DNA of 64,000 nucleotides from Pelotomaculum sp. DTU098 (GCA_001512635.1 LFSA01000021.1:1-64000); one strand, 5' to 3'. Shown: positions 34,792-43,915, counted from the stretch's first letter. The notes: generated by a model not told the origin, from the letters alone. Program-made: numbers and translations.

Positions 34792-37587
34792 TTAGCCCGC
34801 CACGGCCATGGCCTCCCGGTATACTTCAATTGTTCCCAGGGCGATGTTCTGCCAGTCGTATACAGTAAGGACCTTTTTCCAGGCCTGCCTGGTCAAATCC
34901 TGGGCCAGCCCCGGGTTGACCAGCACCTCCCGGATATAATAAGAAAGGATGTCAGGTCTTCCCGGGGGAACTTTATACCCGTCGATGCCGTGGGCTACCA
35001 CTTCACTCAGGCCACCTGTATCTGAAACAATCACAGGAATCTGGGTGGCCATGGCCTCCAGTGCCACTATACCGAAGGGTTCGTAGAGGCTGGGGAAGAC
35101 AGCCACATCGGCCATTTTAAAGTATTCATTACGTTTCTTTTCATCAAGATAGCCGAGGAAAACAACCCTTTCAGCCAGCCCCAGTTCTGCGGCCTTCGCC
35201 CTCAGGGTTCCTTCATAGGGACCTACCCCCCCCACCATCAGCTTCAGGTCCTGAATTTCCAGGATGAGCCGGGCGAAAGCTTCCAGGAGTACCTGCACAC
35301 CCTTTTCGGGCACCAGGCGGCCGATGAAAAAGACTGTTTTGCCCTCTGATCTCGGTTCGCGCCGGCCGGGCACCAGTTTTCTGGGTATACCCAGATTGGC
35401 AGGATCAACACCGTTGGGCAGAATGTGGATCTTTTCCCCGGGTATTTTAAACAACTCTTTAACTTCAGCAGCCATAAAATTGCTGCAGCAAATCACCCGC
35501 GTGGCCCCGGCGGCAAAACGCGCCTCCAATTCGTGGATGCGGCGTTGAAGTTCGTTGTGAATACCCCGGTTCCTTCCGTACTCCGTGGCGTGGATTGTTG
35601 CCACCAGGGGCAGCTGGTACTGATTCCGCAGGACAAAGGCAGCATCCTCCACCAGCCAGTCATGGGCGTGAACCAGATCAAAGGGCCCGGAAAAAACCAG
35701 TTCCCCGGCCACTTCAACCATAGCCTCGTTTAACTGCTGGATCCACTCCATAAACTCCCTGGAAGTAAGCCGGGCTTGATCCACCCTGTGAACGTGAACC
35801 CCTTCCACGAACTGGTAACGGGGCGTGCCCTGGGCCGGGCAGGTAACCACATGAACGCTGACGCCCAGACGGGCCAGGGCCCGGGAAAGGTCATACACGT
35901 GGCGGGCCAGACCGCCTACAGTGCGAGGCGGAAACTCCCAGGAAAGCATTAAAATCTTCAGGGGCCTGTCCTCTTCCCCGGCTCCCCTGCGGCGTTTCAC
36001 CCGGTAATGGCGACTGTAGATATTGTAATCCATTTCCGGGAAAATGTTGTCCTCTCTTTCGAATCCGGCCAACTCCTCTTCATCCAGCCGCCCTTCATGA
36101 ATGCGGTCGACCAGGGTGTTAAACCGTCCGACATGCTTACTTATCCTTTGTATGGCATACTGTACCGCAGTATTGGTTTTAATGATGAAGGCCCAGTCGC
36201 TGCTCTGGGCCAGGAGCAGCTCCCGGGCAGCCTGGTTCAAAGCACGCCGGAGGATCCCTGAGGCGCCGGGATAGAGATCCGCCAGGTCCACCAGTGCTGC
36301 TTCAGCGCGGTGCAGGTGCCGGTAAATCCAGTCATTGCTTGGGTTCAACCAGACCTGATTGTAGCCTCCTTCACCCCAGCTGGAGGCAGCCAGGTCGGCA
36401 ATCTGGTTATCTTCGTATTCCCCCAGATAGCTGGTTGGCGTGGTCATTTTTATACCGTCCCGGCCGCTGGCACAGATACGGCACAGGTTTTCCAGCCATT
36501 GCGGCCCTTCGTACCACCAGTGGCCGAACAACTCGGCATCGTAAGGAGCAACTACAATGGGTTTCCGGTCCAGCCGGGCAGCCAGCCGTTTTACCTGAAG
36601 CCCCCGGTTGGAAACAAAATCACCGGCATCCCGGGCAGCCCTTTCCAAGGCCAGATCCGGCTGGTACAACTCCTTATGGGGACCGGGGCCTGTGATCCGG
36701 TAATATTTCAGTCCCGTATCGCACCGGAACTTCCCTCCGGGAAGGTAGGGCGCCAGGTAGTCCAGGTCAAGATCGTAGCCGATATCACGGTAGAATTCCC
36801 TGTAATAAGGATCTCCCGGGTAACCGGTTTCCCGGTCCCAGACCTGGCGCGAACTCTCCGGGTCCCGGCCGAAGGCTACTACTCCGGAAGGGCAGGCAAG
36901 GGGGGCATAAACTCCGCGGCGCGGTGGGGGACTTGCGTTAAGAATGCCGTGGGTCTCCACAAAAAAGTAGCGCACACCGAATTCTTTGAGGATCCCGTCC
37001 ACGCCCGGCACGTATCCGCACTCCGGAAGCCACAGTCCGGTTAATGGCCTTCCAAAGAGCCTGCCGTATTGTTCCACGGCTAGTTGCACCTGGGCTCTCC
37101 TGGCCTCCCGGGTCAGCATCAGGGGCAGATAACCATGCGTGGCGCATGTGGTTATTATTTCCAGGACCCCCAGAGCTTGCAGGCTTTGCAAGGGCAGGAG
37201 CAAATTCCCCCCGTAATCGTCTTCAAAGGAGCGGCGAATATCATTTAAACGGTAATAATACATGGTCGCCAGCTCCCGGACGGCAGGGCAGTTCTTGTTT
37301 CGATCTATCTCAGCCTCTGCAAGACGGATGAGACCTTCAAGGTAGCGCAGGTAGCGTGCCTGCAGAAGATGATCGTTGAGCATGGTAATCAGCGGTGGTG
37401 ATAAAGAGAAGGTAAGGCTGAAGTTTACCCCCTCTTTAACCAGTTTTTCAAAGGAACGGAGCAGGGGAACATAACATTCTGTGATGGCCTCAAAGAGCCA
37501 GCGCTCCTCCATGATCCCCGGCTCTTCGGGGTGACGGATATAGGGCAGGTGCGCGTGCAGGACCAGCGCCAGATAGCCTGCGGGCAT
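34792..37587 (-). CDS. GH57 alpha-glucan branching-type enzyme fused to a GT4 glycosyltransferase
   Basis: A 931-aa two-enzyme fusion. Residues 1-~400 are a glycoside hydrolase family 57 barrel (LVLHAHLPYIRHPE; catalytic nucleophile Glu189 in LWLPECGY; acid Asp350 in YDAELFGHWWYEGP), followed by the helical domain of GH57 branching enzymes up to ~525. From ~543 a GT4 glycosyltransferase of the glycogen synthase type begins (LKILMLSWEFPPRTVGGLA), with the nucleotide-sugar motif EPFGIVALE and an intact HDW-containing N-lobe. One polypeptide could thus elongate and branch an alpha-glucan. The ATG has GGGGGG ~9 nt upstream. Exact substrates are inferred. Confidence 0.9.
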   Translation of the reverse strand: MPAGYLALVLHAHLPYIRHPEEPGIMEERWLFEAITECYVPLLRSFEKLVKEGVNFSLTFSLSPPLITMLNDHLLQARYLRYLEGLIRLAEAEIDRNKNCPAVRELATMYYYRLNDIRRSFEDDYGGNLLLPLQSLQALGVLEIITTCATHGYLPLMLTREARRAQVQLAVEQYGRLFGRPLTGLWLPECGYVPGVDGILKEFGVRYFFVETHGILNASPPPRRGVYAPLACPSGVVAFGRDPESSRQVWDRETGYPGDPYYREFYRDIGYDLDLDYLAPYLPGGKFRCDTGLKYYRITGPGPHKELYQPDLALERAARDAGDFVSNRGLQVKRLAARLDRKPIVVAPYDAELFGHWWYEGPQWLENLCRICASGRDGIKMTTPTSYLGEYEDNQIADLAASSWGEGGYNQVWLNPSNDWIYRHLHRAEAALVDLADLYPGASGILRRALNQAARELLLAQSSDWAFIIKTNTAVQYAIQRISKHVGRFNTLVDRIHEGRLDEEELAGFEREDNIFPEMDYNIYSRHYRVKRRRGAGEEDRPLKILMLSWEFPPRTVGGLARHVYDLSRALARLGVSVHVVTCPAQGTPRYQFVEGVHVHRVDQARLTSREFMEWIQQLNEAMVEVAGELVFSGPFDLVHAHDWLVEDAAFVLRNQYQLPLVATIHATEYGRNRGIHNELQRRIHELEARFAAGATRVICCSNFMAAEVKELFKIPGEKIHILPNGVDPANLGIPRKLVPGRREPRSEGKTVFFIGRLVPEKGVQVLLEAFARLILEIQDLKLMVGGVGPYEGTLRAKAAELGLAERVVFLGYLDEKKRNEYFKMADVAVFPSLYEPFGIVALEAMATQIPVIVSDTGGLSEVVAHGIDGYKVPPGRPDILSYYIREVLVNPGLAQDLTRQAWKKVLTVYDWQNIALGTIEVYREAMAVAG

Positions 37588-37673
37588 TAAAATAGACCCC
37601 CCTAAAAGAAAAATCCATACTAAGCTAGCATGGCAAAAATGACAGCAGAAAAAACATAGATACCTTCGTTACT

Positions 37674-38120
37674 TTATAAGCTGTTCTTGCATTTCTCGCA
37701 AATGCCGAAAATCTTAAGCTGGTGATCCTTGATGGTAAAGTTATACAGCTTATTGACGCGATTTTCCAGTTCCTCCAGCAAGTCCTCAGCAACCTCGGTA
37801 ATACTGCCGCACTCAGTACAGATCAAATGGTGGTGATGGTGCTCCTGGCCTTCTTTCCACCCAAACTCGTAACGCTTCCGGCCATCTCCAAAATCCATGG
37901 CGTGAATAATGTTGAATTCATGAAAAAGCTCCAGGGTCCTGTATACCGTAGCCAGTCCAGTGTCCGGAGCCTTTTGCCTGACCAGGTTGTAGACTTCTTC
38001 AGCGCTCAAGTGCTTATCGCTATTTTCCAGTAATACCTTCAAGATCATCTCCCTGCGTTTTGTCAGCTTATACTCATTTTCCCTGAGCCTATCTCCAATG
38101 TCGGATATAACTTTCTTCAT
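37674..38120 (-). CDS. fur: Fur family metalloregulator
   Basis: A 148-aa dimeric repressor. The winged helix covers YKLTKRREMILKVLLENSDK and TGLATVYRTLELF; the metal-binding domain shows EHHHHHLICTECGSITEV and ends with CEKC, a structural zinc site CxxC-n-CxxC. Such proteins sense Fe2+ (Fur), peroxide (PerR) or Zn2+ (Zur), and motifs alone do not decide. The feoAB operon 1.7 kb away with a palindromic operator favours Fur. A GTG four codons earlier is a possible start. A consensus promoter lies directly upstream. Confidence 0.9.
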   Translation of the reverse strand: MKKVISDIGDRLRENEYKLTKRREMILKVLLENSDKHLSAEEVYNLVRQKAPDTGLATVYRTLELFHEFNIIHAMDFGDGRKRYEFGWKEGQEHHHHHLICTECGSITEVAEDLLEELENRVNKLYNFTIKDHQLKIFGICEKCKNSL

Positions 38121-38151
38121 AATTTGTAACACCAGCTTTACCCTTTTTGTT

Positions 38152-38181
38152 AGTATAATGAATTAAGCCTAATTATGTCAA
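38152..38181 (-). promoter_or_regulatory. Sigma-A promoter of fur
   Basis: On the minus strand a perfect TTGACA (38181-38176) and TATACT (38157-38152) are 18 bp apart. Inside the spacer lies AATTA-GGCT-TAATT, an AT-rich palindrome that could be an autoregulatory Fur-type site. The -10 is 31 bp upstream of the ATG. Confidence 0.75.
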
Positions 38182-38263
38182 TGTGGGAAACAAGATCCAA
38201 TTAAATCAACTGAAGACGCATCCAAGAGTCCGGGGTTCAAGAAAAAGCAAGGCTATCTCTTCC

Positions 38264-39466
38264 TTAATAAAAACCCCTGTTCATCAGTTCGATTTTATGC
38301 CGCTTATATCGCTGCCACCGCCTGCGACGGGCAAGGTTGTGCAAATAAGTAACAAAAGCCAGAATTACCAGCCCTGCTAATAATAACAGGTAAGGCCACC
38401 ACCTGACCAGTATATGCCGTTCAACATCCCTTTGAGCCAGCAGGTCAACCCTTCCCACTTCCCGGTTCCCGGCATAAAAGACAAGTTCGCCAACCTTTGA
38501 GCCGGCTTTGACTGGAGCAACAAGGGGATTATCCAGAATAATCTCCTGCTCGATTTTCTCCTGGCTATTTACGGGTATATTATAGGCCAGCGAAAATCCT
38601 GTCTGGACAGGAACCTTATCTGTTACTCCGTACCGGACAGGGGCTTCCGTAACATACTCACCAGCCTCGACCAGGGTAAGGTTTGTAAATTCATTGAATC
38701 CGTAGTCCAACAAGGCCTTGGAATCGGCCCAAATATTATTTCCTTCACTCTTAAAAACAACAGCAATCATTTCCCGGTCTTGCCTGGCTGCAGCAGAAAC
38801 AAGACACTGCCGGGCATCATTGGTGTACCCGGTTTTAATCCCGATGGTACCTTCATAATTCCAGAGAAGCTTGTTGGTATTTTCCAGATAAATCTGGGCA
38901 CCCGGAACATCCCGCTGCATCGTCGCGCTCCGGGTAGAGACAATTTTTCTGAATTCCGGGTTCTGCATGGCATAATGGGCTATGAGCGCCATATCGCGGG
39001 CTGTGGTATAATGGTCCGGGTCAGGCAGCCCGTTGGGATTTTTAAAATTTGAGTTTTCTGCACCTATATTTACAGCCAGCTCATTCATCATCCGGACGAA
39101 TTCTTCCACAGAGCCCCCGATGTGGCAGGCGATAGCCACAGCCGTATCATTGCCTGAGTTTAACATTAAAGCGTAAAGCAAGTCTTTCAGAGTGATTTTT
39201 TCTTCTTCCTGCAACCCGATTGCAGATCCCTCTATATTACAGGCTTCCCTGGGGACAGTGACAACATCATCCAAATTGCCCCTTTCCAGGGCGACAATCG
39301 CTGTAAGGATTTTAGTAGTACTGGCCGGATACATTCTCTTGCTTGAATTCTTCTCAAAAAGCAGTTGTTCGTTTTTGCCGTCAATTAGCACCGCTGCTTC
39401 CCCAACCAGTTCCGGTTCTGCCTGGACGGGGAGGGGAAACAAGACTAAAGCAACAAATATTAGCAT
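38264..39466 (-). CDS. dacF: D-alanyl-D-alanine carboxypeptidase, DacF type
   Basis: A class C low-molecular-weight PBP (400 aa) that trims the terminal D-Ala of stem peptides outside the membrane. Motifs are ASTTK (Ser49 nucleophile, Lys52), the second motif NSGND and the third GIKTGYT. A PBP5_C domain follows, then a C-terminal membrane helix (RWWPYLLLLAGLVILAFVTY) and a very basic tail. The signal peptide MLIFVALVLFPLPVQA lacks a basic n-region in the ATG-started frame. The in-frame sequence upstream (LDKGIGLGFFF) would supply a Lys but offers no standard start codon. It is the first gene of its unit, 140 bp from fur. Confidence 0.92.
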   Translation of the reverse strand: MLIFVALVLFPLPVQAEPELVGEAAVLIDGKNEQLLFEKNSSKRMYPASTTKILTAIVALERGNLDDVVTVPREACNIEGSAIGLQEEEKITLKDLLYALMLNSGNDTAVAIACHIGGSVEEFVRMMNELAVNIGAENSNFKNPNGLPDPDHYTTARDMALIAHYAMQNPEFRKIVSTRSATMQRDVPGAQIYLENTNKLLWNYEGTIGIKTGYTNDARQCLVSAAARQDREMIAVVFKSEGNNIWADSKALLDYGFNEFTNLTLVEAGEYVTEAPVRYGVTDKVPVQTGFSLAYNIPVNSQEKIEQEIILDNPLVAPVKAGSKVGELVFYAGNREVGRVDLLAQRDVERHILVRWWPYLLLLAGLVILAFVTYLHNLARRRRWQRYKRHKIELMNRGFY

Positions 39467-39802
39467 GAAAAAAAATCCAAGTCCAATACCCTTGTCTAAA
39501 TAACATATTTTCCCACCTGCATAAAATCTGCTAAATTTAGGAGATTAATAAATTATTTGTAGAGAAAATATTCTTAAAAAAGCTAAAATGTATTATATCA
39601 CGGCAAGTGGGCTTTTGTCCCGTTAAGAAGCTAAAAAAGAAACCAATGATTGATTCCTCACCTGTCCGGCATTTTTATGACCATGTTTATCCTGCGAAAA
39701 ATAAAGCCTGCAACGGGCAACAAGCCATCCTTTTCTTAATTAATTGCCCGCAGGCAGGCGGCAAAATGATTAACAGTAAGTCAACATTGGGTCCCCACTT
39801 TT
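39467..39802. other. Intergenic region between dacF and feoB
   Basis: About 335 bp. It holds the feoB terminator (39696-39755) and the upstream region of dacF. The AT-rich stretch 39480-39600 probably contains the dacF promoter, but no -35/-10 pair stands out. A 79-codon plus-strand frame here has no ribosome binding site and contains the terminator hairpin, so I do not call it a gene. Confidence 0.5.
39696..39755 (-). terminator. Terminator downstream of feoB
   Basis: On the minus strand GCCTGC-GGGCAA (39755-39744) pairs with TTGCCC-GTT-GCAGGC (39720-39706), giving a 12-bp stem with one 3-nt bulge and a ~23-nt loop, followed by TTTATTTTT. It is ~50 bp after the feoB stop. Confidence 0.7.
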
Positions 39803-41746
39803 TTACAGAACCTTCCTGGATGGATATAACCTGGCCAGGACAATAGTTGCAGCCAGAGTTAAAATCATTACACCGAACAAAAGTGGATTCTGCAGGGAAC
39901 CTGAACTGCTGAAGAATTCCAGCAGCCTTGTAACCAATCCGCCGATTAGAAAGGCCAGCGCTAAAACAACAAACCAGATTAATAGCCCTTCACGCCAGCC
40001 GCGTTCCTTGAGAATGAGCATGGTCGAGGCAATACAGGGGACTGTTAGGGAAAGGGTGATCATGGCCACCAGTTTCTGGAGGGGTAGCATCTGCAGAACC
40101 AGGACACTGGCAGCGCCAAATTCCTTCCGGATTAGTCCCATGATAAAAATATCGGCAGTCTCGGCAGGCAAGTGCAGCCAGGCTACGGTTATAGGTACAA
40201 AAAACTCTCTGAGGCCCTGCAATAATCCCGTCACTTCCAGGATGCCCAGGAATAGAGCGCCAGCGGCAAATAAAGGAAAGGCTTCCTTCATGAAGTGGTA
40301 AGACTTGCTCCAGGCCTTTTTCCAGACGTTATGAGGTCCGGGAAGGCGCAGTGGCGGAAGCTCTATCAGCAGCGGCGATGCTTTGCCTGGCAAAAAACGC
40401 CCCAAAAGCGTGCCGGTGGCAACCAGGATACAAAACATAAAAAAGAGGTAAAAGAGCAAATAAAACCCGCCCTGTGCAGCAAGAACCGCCATAATCATAG
40501 CCATCTGCGCCGAACAGGGAACACCCAGTGCCAGAAGAAAGATGGCTATTCGCCGCTCCCGGTCTGTCCTCAGCATCCTGGTGGAGATGATCGACATTGT
40601 AACACACCCGAAGCCCAGGATCAGGGGAATGATTGCCTGCCCGTTCAAACCCATAAAACCCAGGGCACGGTCAACCAGGGTTGCTATCCTGGGCAGGTAC
40701 CCGGAGTCCTCCAGGATGGACAGCACCAGGAAAATTCCCAGCACCAGCGGCAGTAGAAGGCCGACCATATAGGTTACAGTAAAAGTTAAAAGCCCGAAAC
40801 GGCCGGTTAACAGGTTATTGATCACCGAATCCGGGGGCAGGAAGGCATCCACCAGGGAACCCATGACAGGTTCGTAGTATTCAATCATAAACTCCTCTGT
40901 CACCGGTACAATAACCTGGGCCAAAAAAACGCCCACCAGCTCATAGATTACCCAGAGGGTCAGGAGCAGGAGGGGAAATCCCGTGGCAGGCCGGAGCATC
41001 AGGCGGCCCAGCCTGGTGGCAAAATCCCTGCTGCTGCCTGTTTCCTGAACAACCAGATTAACGATCCGGCTTGCCCTGTCCAGCCGGGCACGGTAAATTT
41101 GCTCCCGCTCTGTTCCCGGTTTGACGCCGCAACGCTCGCTGACAACAGGATCTCCCTCCAGCACAAGGAGCGCCTCAGCCCTGCTCAAAGAAGTACCCAT
41201 GTTTTCTATTTTTTTTAGAAGCTGGTCATCAGGTTGGCCGGGCCTGGCGAAGCGGATCTTTTCCTTCAATTCCTCAATGCCGACGTTGTGTATCACTGCG
41301 GTGGAAACAACCGGAACGCCCAGAAGTTTTTCCAGGAGGTCAACATTGATCTTGAGGCCTTTCCGGGCCGCATCGTCCACCATGTTCAGGGCTACAACCA
41401 TGGGAATACCCATATCGATAACCTGCAGGGTCAGAAAAAGATCCCGCTCCAGGTGTACCGCATCGACAACATTAACAACCAGATCTGCCGCCAGGACAAT
41501 GTCCCGGGTTATCCCCTCTTCTTTAGTAAATGAGGATATGCCATATACCCCGGGTGTATCGATTACAACGTCACCGTTGTACCGGCCGCAAGCCATATCG
41601 AGGGTAGTCCCGGGGTAATTTGAAACATCCACGTATAAACCTGTCAGGGCATTAAAAAATACTGATTTTCCAACATTGGGATTTCCAACTAGTACGATTC
41701 TTTTTCCACCGGCCGGAATTTTGGTCCCAGTTCTGCTATTTTCCAA
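39803..41746 (-). CDS. feoB: Ferrous iron transport protein B
   Basis: A GTPase-linked Fe2+ permease (647 aa). The N-terminal G domain shows G1 VLVGNPNVGKS (residues 18-28), DTPG in VIDTPGVYG and NMVD; it is followed by a GDI-like helical region and about nine membrane helices with two gate domains. The permease holds GFGCVTMSIISTR and GVPCSAQ, the conserved Cys-containing gate motifs. It follows feoA by 57 bp as in most feo operons. Transport of ferrous iron under anoxic conditions is the expected role in a strict anaerobe with high iron demand for Fe-S proteins. Confidence 0.96.
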   Translation of the reverse strand: MENSRTGTKIPAGGKRIVLVGNPNVGKSVFFNALTGLYVDVSNYPGTTLDMACGRYNGDVVIDTPGVYGISSFTKEEGITRDIVLAADLVVNVVDAVHLERDLFLTLQVIDMGIPMVVALNMVDDAARKGLKINVDLLEKLLGVPVVSTAVIHNVGIEELKEKIRFARPGQPDDQLLKKIENMGTSLSRAEALLVLEGDPVVSERCGVKPGTEREQIYRARLDRASRIVNLVVQETGSSRDFATRLGRLMLRPATGFPLLLLTLWVIYELVGVFLAQVIVPVTEEFMIEYYEPVMGSLVDAFLPPDSVINNLLTGRFGLLTFTVTYMVGLLLPLVLGIFLVLSILEDSGYLPRIATLVDRALGFMGLNGQAIIPLILGFGCVTMSIISTRMLRTDRERRIAIFLLALGVPCSAQMAMIMAVLAAQGGFYLLFYLFFMFCILVATGTLLGRFLPGKASPLLIELPPLRLPGPHNVWKKAWSKSYHFMKEAFPLFAAGALFLGILEVTGLLQGLREFFVPITVAWLHLPAETADIFIMGLIRKEFGAASVLVLQMLPLQKLVAMITLSLTVPCIASTMLILKERGWREGLLIWFVVLALAFLIGGLVTRLLEFFSSSGSLQNPLLFGVMILTLAATIVLARLYPSRKVL

Positions 41747-41803
41747 GATGCACCTGCTTTCACTTATAATTTAAGAGCTATGCCGGCTTGATAAGATATA
41801 TGT

Positions 41804-42022
41804 TCAACAAAGCTCCACCTGGATATTCCTGGCCAGACTCCGGCCAATTGCTATCTCCTGCTTATTCTTGGAAATCACCACCGGACCTGCGGGTACAATT
41901 TCCCGGCAGACAACAACCTCCCCTTCAGACAGGCCAAAACGAATTGCCTGAACCCGGATCATTTCATTGGCAATGCTTTTTATTCTGATAACTTGTCCCT
42001 TTTTTGCCTCATCCAGGGTCAT
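41804..42022 (-). CDS. feoA: Ferrous iron transport protein A
   Basis: A small SH3-like cytoplasmic protein (72 aa) that works with FeoB. The sequence TLDEAKKGQVIRIKSIAN, then IRFGLSEGEVVVCREIVPAG and ends AIGRSLARNIQVEL, the standard FeoA pattern. I chose the ATG at 42022 because GGAGGG lies 6 nt upstream; the frame extends 14 codons further. It is the first gene of the feoA-feoB operon and is preceded by a promoter with an overlapping palindrome. Confidence 0.94.
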   Translation of the reverse strand: MTLDEAKKGQVIRIKSIANEMIRVQAIRFGLSEGEVVVCREIVPAGPVVISKNKQEIAIGRSLARNIQVELC

Positions 42023-42076
42023 GTTCAGCCCTCCAGGCAGGTTAATTCTGTATTTTTTAATCAATCTTTTCGATAA

Positions 42077-42130
42077 AGAGAACCGTTCTCATTACAACTA
42101 TAGTATAGGACTGGCTGCAGGGAAAATCAA
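42077..42130 (-). promoter_or_regulatory. feoAB promoter with a palindromic, Fur-like operator
   Basis: On the minus strand TTGATT (42130-42125) and TATACT (42107-42102) are exactly 17 bp apart. Starting 11 bp after the -10, at 42091-42077, is TGAGAAC-G-GTTCTCT, a 7-1-7 palindrome with one mismatch. The 7-1-7 geometry is that of Fur/PerR/Zur boxes, but the bases differ from the Bacillus consensus. Its place at the transcription start suits a repressor of iron uptake; Fur is the nearest candidate. Confidence 0.65.
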
Positions 42131-42181
42131 CATATTTTTTCAGCCAAAAGGGTAAAATAAAGCACAAAAGGAGGTAAACAG

Positions 42182-42325
42182 ATGGAGAATATTGATAACA
42201 GGGACATGAAAGCAGCAGATCTAACCGAAGAACAGCTTTCGGTGCTTCGCCGGGCTGAGCAGGATTTAAATAATGCAGCCGGCAATAAAGGGGAAATATA
42301 TCTTCTGGCCGTAACCAGACATTAG
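42182..42325 (+). CDS. Small protein of 47 aa, unknown function
   Basis: A 47-codon gene with a very strong ribosome binding site (AAAGGAGG, 42170-42177) and a coding-like sequence: MENIDNRDMKAADLTEEQLS, then LRRAEQDLNNAAGNKGEIYL and a short end AVTRH. It is hydrophilic, with a helical middle and a hydrophobic strand near the end. I have an impression of similar short Clostridial proteins (LTxEQxxxLxxAEQxLN, then GExIYLLAxxR), without a known role. It is transcribed divergently from feoA. A strong terminator follows ~115 bp later. Confidence 0.7.
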   Translation: MENIDNRDMKAADLTEEQLSVLRRAEQDLNNAAGNKGEIYLLAVTRH

Positions 42326-42441
42326 AGGGTAAAAAACATTTTTTGTAAGCTACGGACAAGGAAACAACTTTATACGTTTTGCACTCCTTTAGTATCCCTG
42401 GGATTTCAGTAGGGCTACACCACTATCGCCCTAACAGGTGA

Positions 42442-42491
42442 CGCCCCTTTTACCCTCAGGACAGGCCTGCGGGTGAAAGGGGCGGAGTTTT
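42442..42491 (+). terminator. Strong terminator between the small ORF and the GH18 gene
   Basis: A 14-bp stem, CGCCCCTTTTACCC (42442-42455) with GGGTGAAAGGGGCG (42471-42484), one G-T pair and a 15-nt loop, followed by GAGTTTTG. It serves the plus-strand small gene and sits just beyond the end of the convergent GH18 gene. Confidence 0.8.
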
Positions 42492-42518
42492 GTAAAACAA
42501 ATAACTAATTAAAGCAGG

Positions 42519-43799
42519 TTACTTAGAAATCTTTTCCACCACTGTTTGCCAAAAGCTGGCGTCCTCAAACCCGAGCCGCCAGACGGCAATACCGCCCAGA
42601 TCATAACTGTTCACCAGGTCCAGTTTTATGGCCAGGCTGAACCGGTTTTCAAACCAGACCTCATGCCGGTAGCCCCTCTGGTCGTAATAAATAAGGTAAG
42701 GAGCCGAATACTGGTCATTCCAGCGGGCACCACCGTTTCTGGAAGCCAGGGTACCGGCCCTGTTCCAGAGCACTGTGCTGGCCCCTCCAGCAGAAGACCA
42801 GTTATAACCGTAGGCTGCGACTCCCATCAAAATCTTTTCCCTGGGTATAGATTTTACCGCATAGTCCAGCACCTGCTGAACCCAGGACAGGGAAGCAACA
42901 GGTCCGGGATAACCGCCGGGCCAGTGCTCGTCATAGGTCATCAGCGTAACCAAATCCGCGTATTCTCCTATGGCAGTGTAATCATAGGCGCCGTTCCAGT
43001 TATCCAGCGGGTTGTCCCGGGTTTTGGCAGGAATAGAAACGGTTAAAAGGTAACCGGCGGGTTCCAACATTTCCTTTAATTCCTTAAGTAATGTGCTGTA
43101 ATTGGACCTGTCGGCGGCCGGTACGCCTTCCAGGTCTATATTGACCCCGTCAAAACCATGTTCTTTAATCAACGAGAGAATGTTCTTTTCGAAATTCATC
43201 CGGTTTTCCGGCACCGACAGGAGGGTGTGGGCTGCATCGCTGTCAATGGCGTTACTGATGTTGTGAACCAGCATCAGCGATTTTACCCCTTTATTTTTGG
43301 CCAGCTCCACACCAGTGGTTATGGGTGTGCCTGTCAGGTTGCCACGGCCGTCTGTTAAATAGCTGAATGTAGCAATGTAGTCAATGCTGGCGTGGTTGGC
43401 CAACAGAGAATTATAGGAGAGGTTGTCCCCCGGGTAATACTCGGTGTAATAACCCAGAACAATTCGATTTAATTTGGACTGGCTGGTGCCCGGCTGGCTG
43501 TCCCCGCTTGCAGGCTGTTTCGGGACTGTTCCGGAAACACTCTCCCCTTCTCCCGGCGAGCCAGCTTCCGGAGAGCCTTTAGCCACAAGCAACTGCCCTC
43601 CAACACCTCCGGTGATACCGTCAGCAGGCAAAACTGGTGCTTTTTCAAAGGCCGGAACAGCAGCTAAGGTTGTTCCAGGGCTCAATTCATTGCCTGGTTC
43701 TGCAGCCAGTGACTCTTCAGCGGAACATAAAATGAGGCCTCCCAAAAGGGCCAGCAGGATCAGGGTGAATGAGATTGCAGCTAAGGGTTGTTTCTTCAT
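42519..43799 (-). CDS. GH18 glycoside hydrolase, spore/peptidoglycan type
   Basis: A secreted chitinase-fold enzyme (426 aa) of the YaaH/YdhD/SleL branch, which cleaves N-acetylglucosaminyl bonds in cortex or other peptidoglycan. A signal peptide (MKKQPLAAISFTLILLALLG) is followed by a ~80-residue Pro/Gly/Ser-rich linker. The catalytic domain runs from LNRIVLGYYTEYYPGDN; the DxxDxDxE motif appears as FDGVNIDLEGV, and the end shows GGIAVWRLGFED. There are no LysM repeats, unlike SleL and YaaH, so its wall targeting must rely on the linker or another signal. It is monocistronic on the minus strand, divergent from the MFS gene. Confidence 0.9.
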   Translation of the reverse strand: MKKQPLAAISFTLILLALLGGLILCSAEESLAAEPGNELSPGTTLAAVPAFEKAPVLPADGITGGVGGQLLVAKGSPEAGSPGEGESVSGTVPKQPASGDSQPGTSQSKLNRIVLGYYTEYYPGDNLSYNSLLANHASIDYIATFSYLTDGRGNLTGTPITTGVELAKNKGVKSLMLVHNISNAIDSDAAHTLLSVPENRMNFEKNILSLIKEHGFDGVNIDLEGVPAADRSNYSTLLKELKEMLEPAGYLLTVSIPAKTRDNPLDNWNGAYDYTAIGEYADLVTLMTYDEHWPGGYPGPVASLSWVQQVLDYAVKSIPREKILMGVAAYGYNWSSAGGASTVLWNRAGTLASRNGGARWNDQYSAPYLIYYDQRGYRHEVWFENRFSLAIKLDLVNSYDLGGIAVWRLGFEDASFWQTVVEKISK

Positions 43800-43915
43800 G
43801 CCATCCTCCTAACAGGTAATAAATAAAAAAACTGGTACCCCCCCAGGCAAAACCTGTTAACTGTAACAGCCGCCCGAAAGGATCAACTATATCATTTGAC
43901 GATATTTGCAGACGA

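Noticed and set aside
39607-39846. 79-codon plus-strand frame downstream of feoB
   Set aside because: Contains the feoB terminator hairpin and has no ribosome binding site.
42057-42359. 100-codon minus-strand frame over the feoA promoter and the 47-aa gene
   Set aside because: It covers the operator and the opposite-strand small gene, which has the better ribosome binding site; the product looks random.
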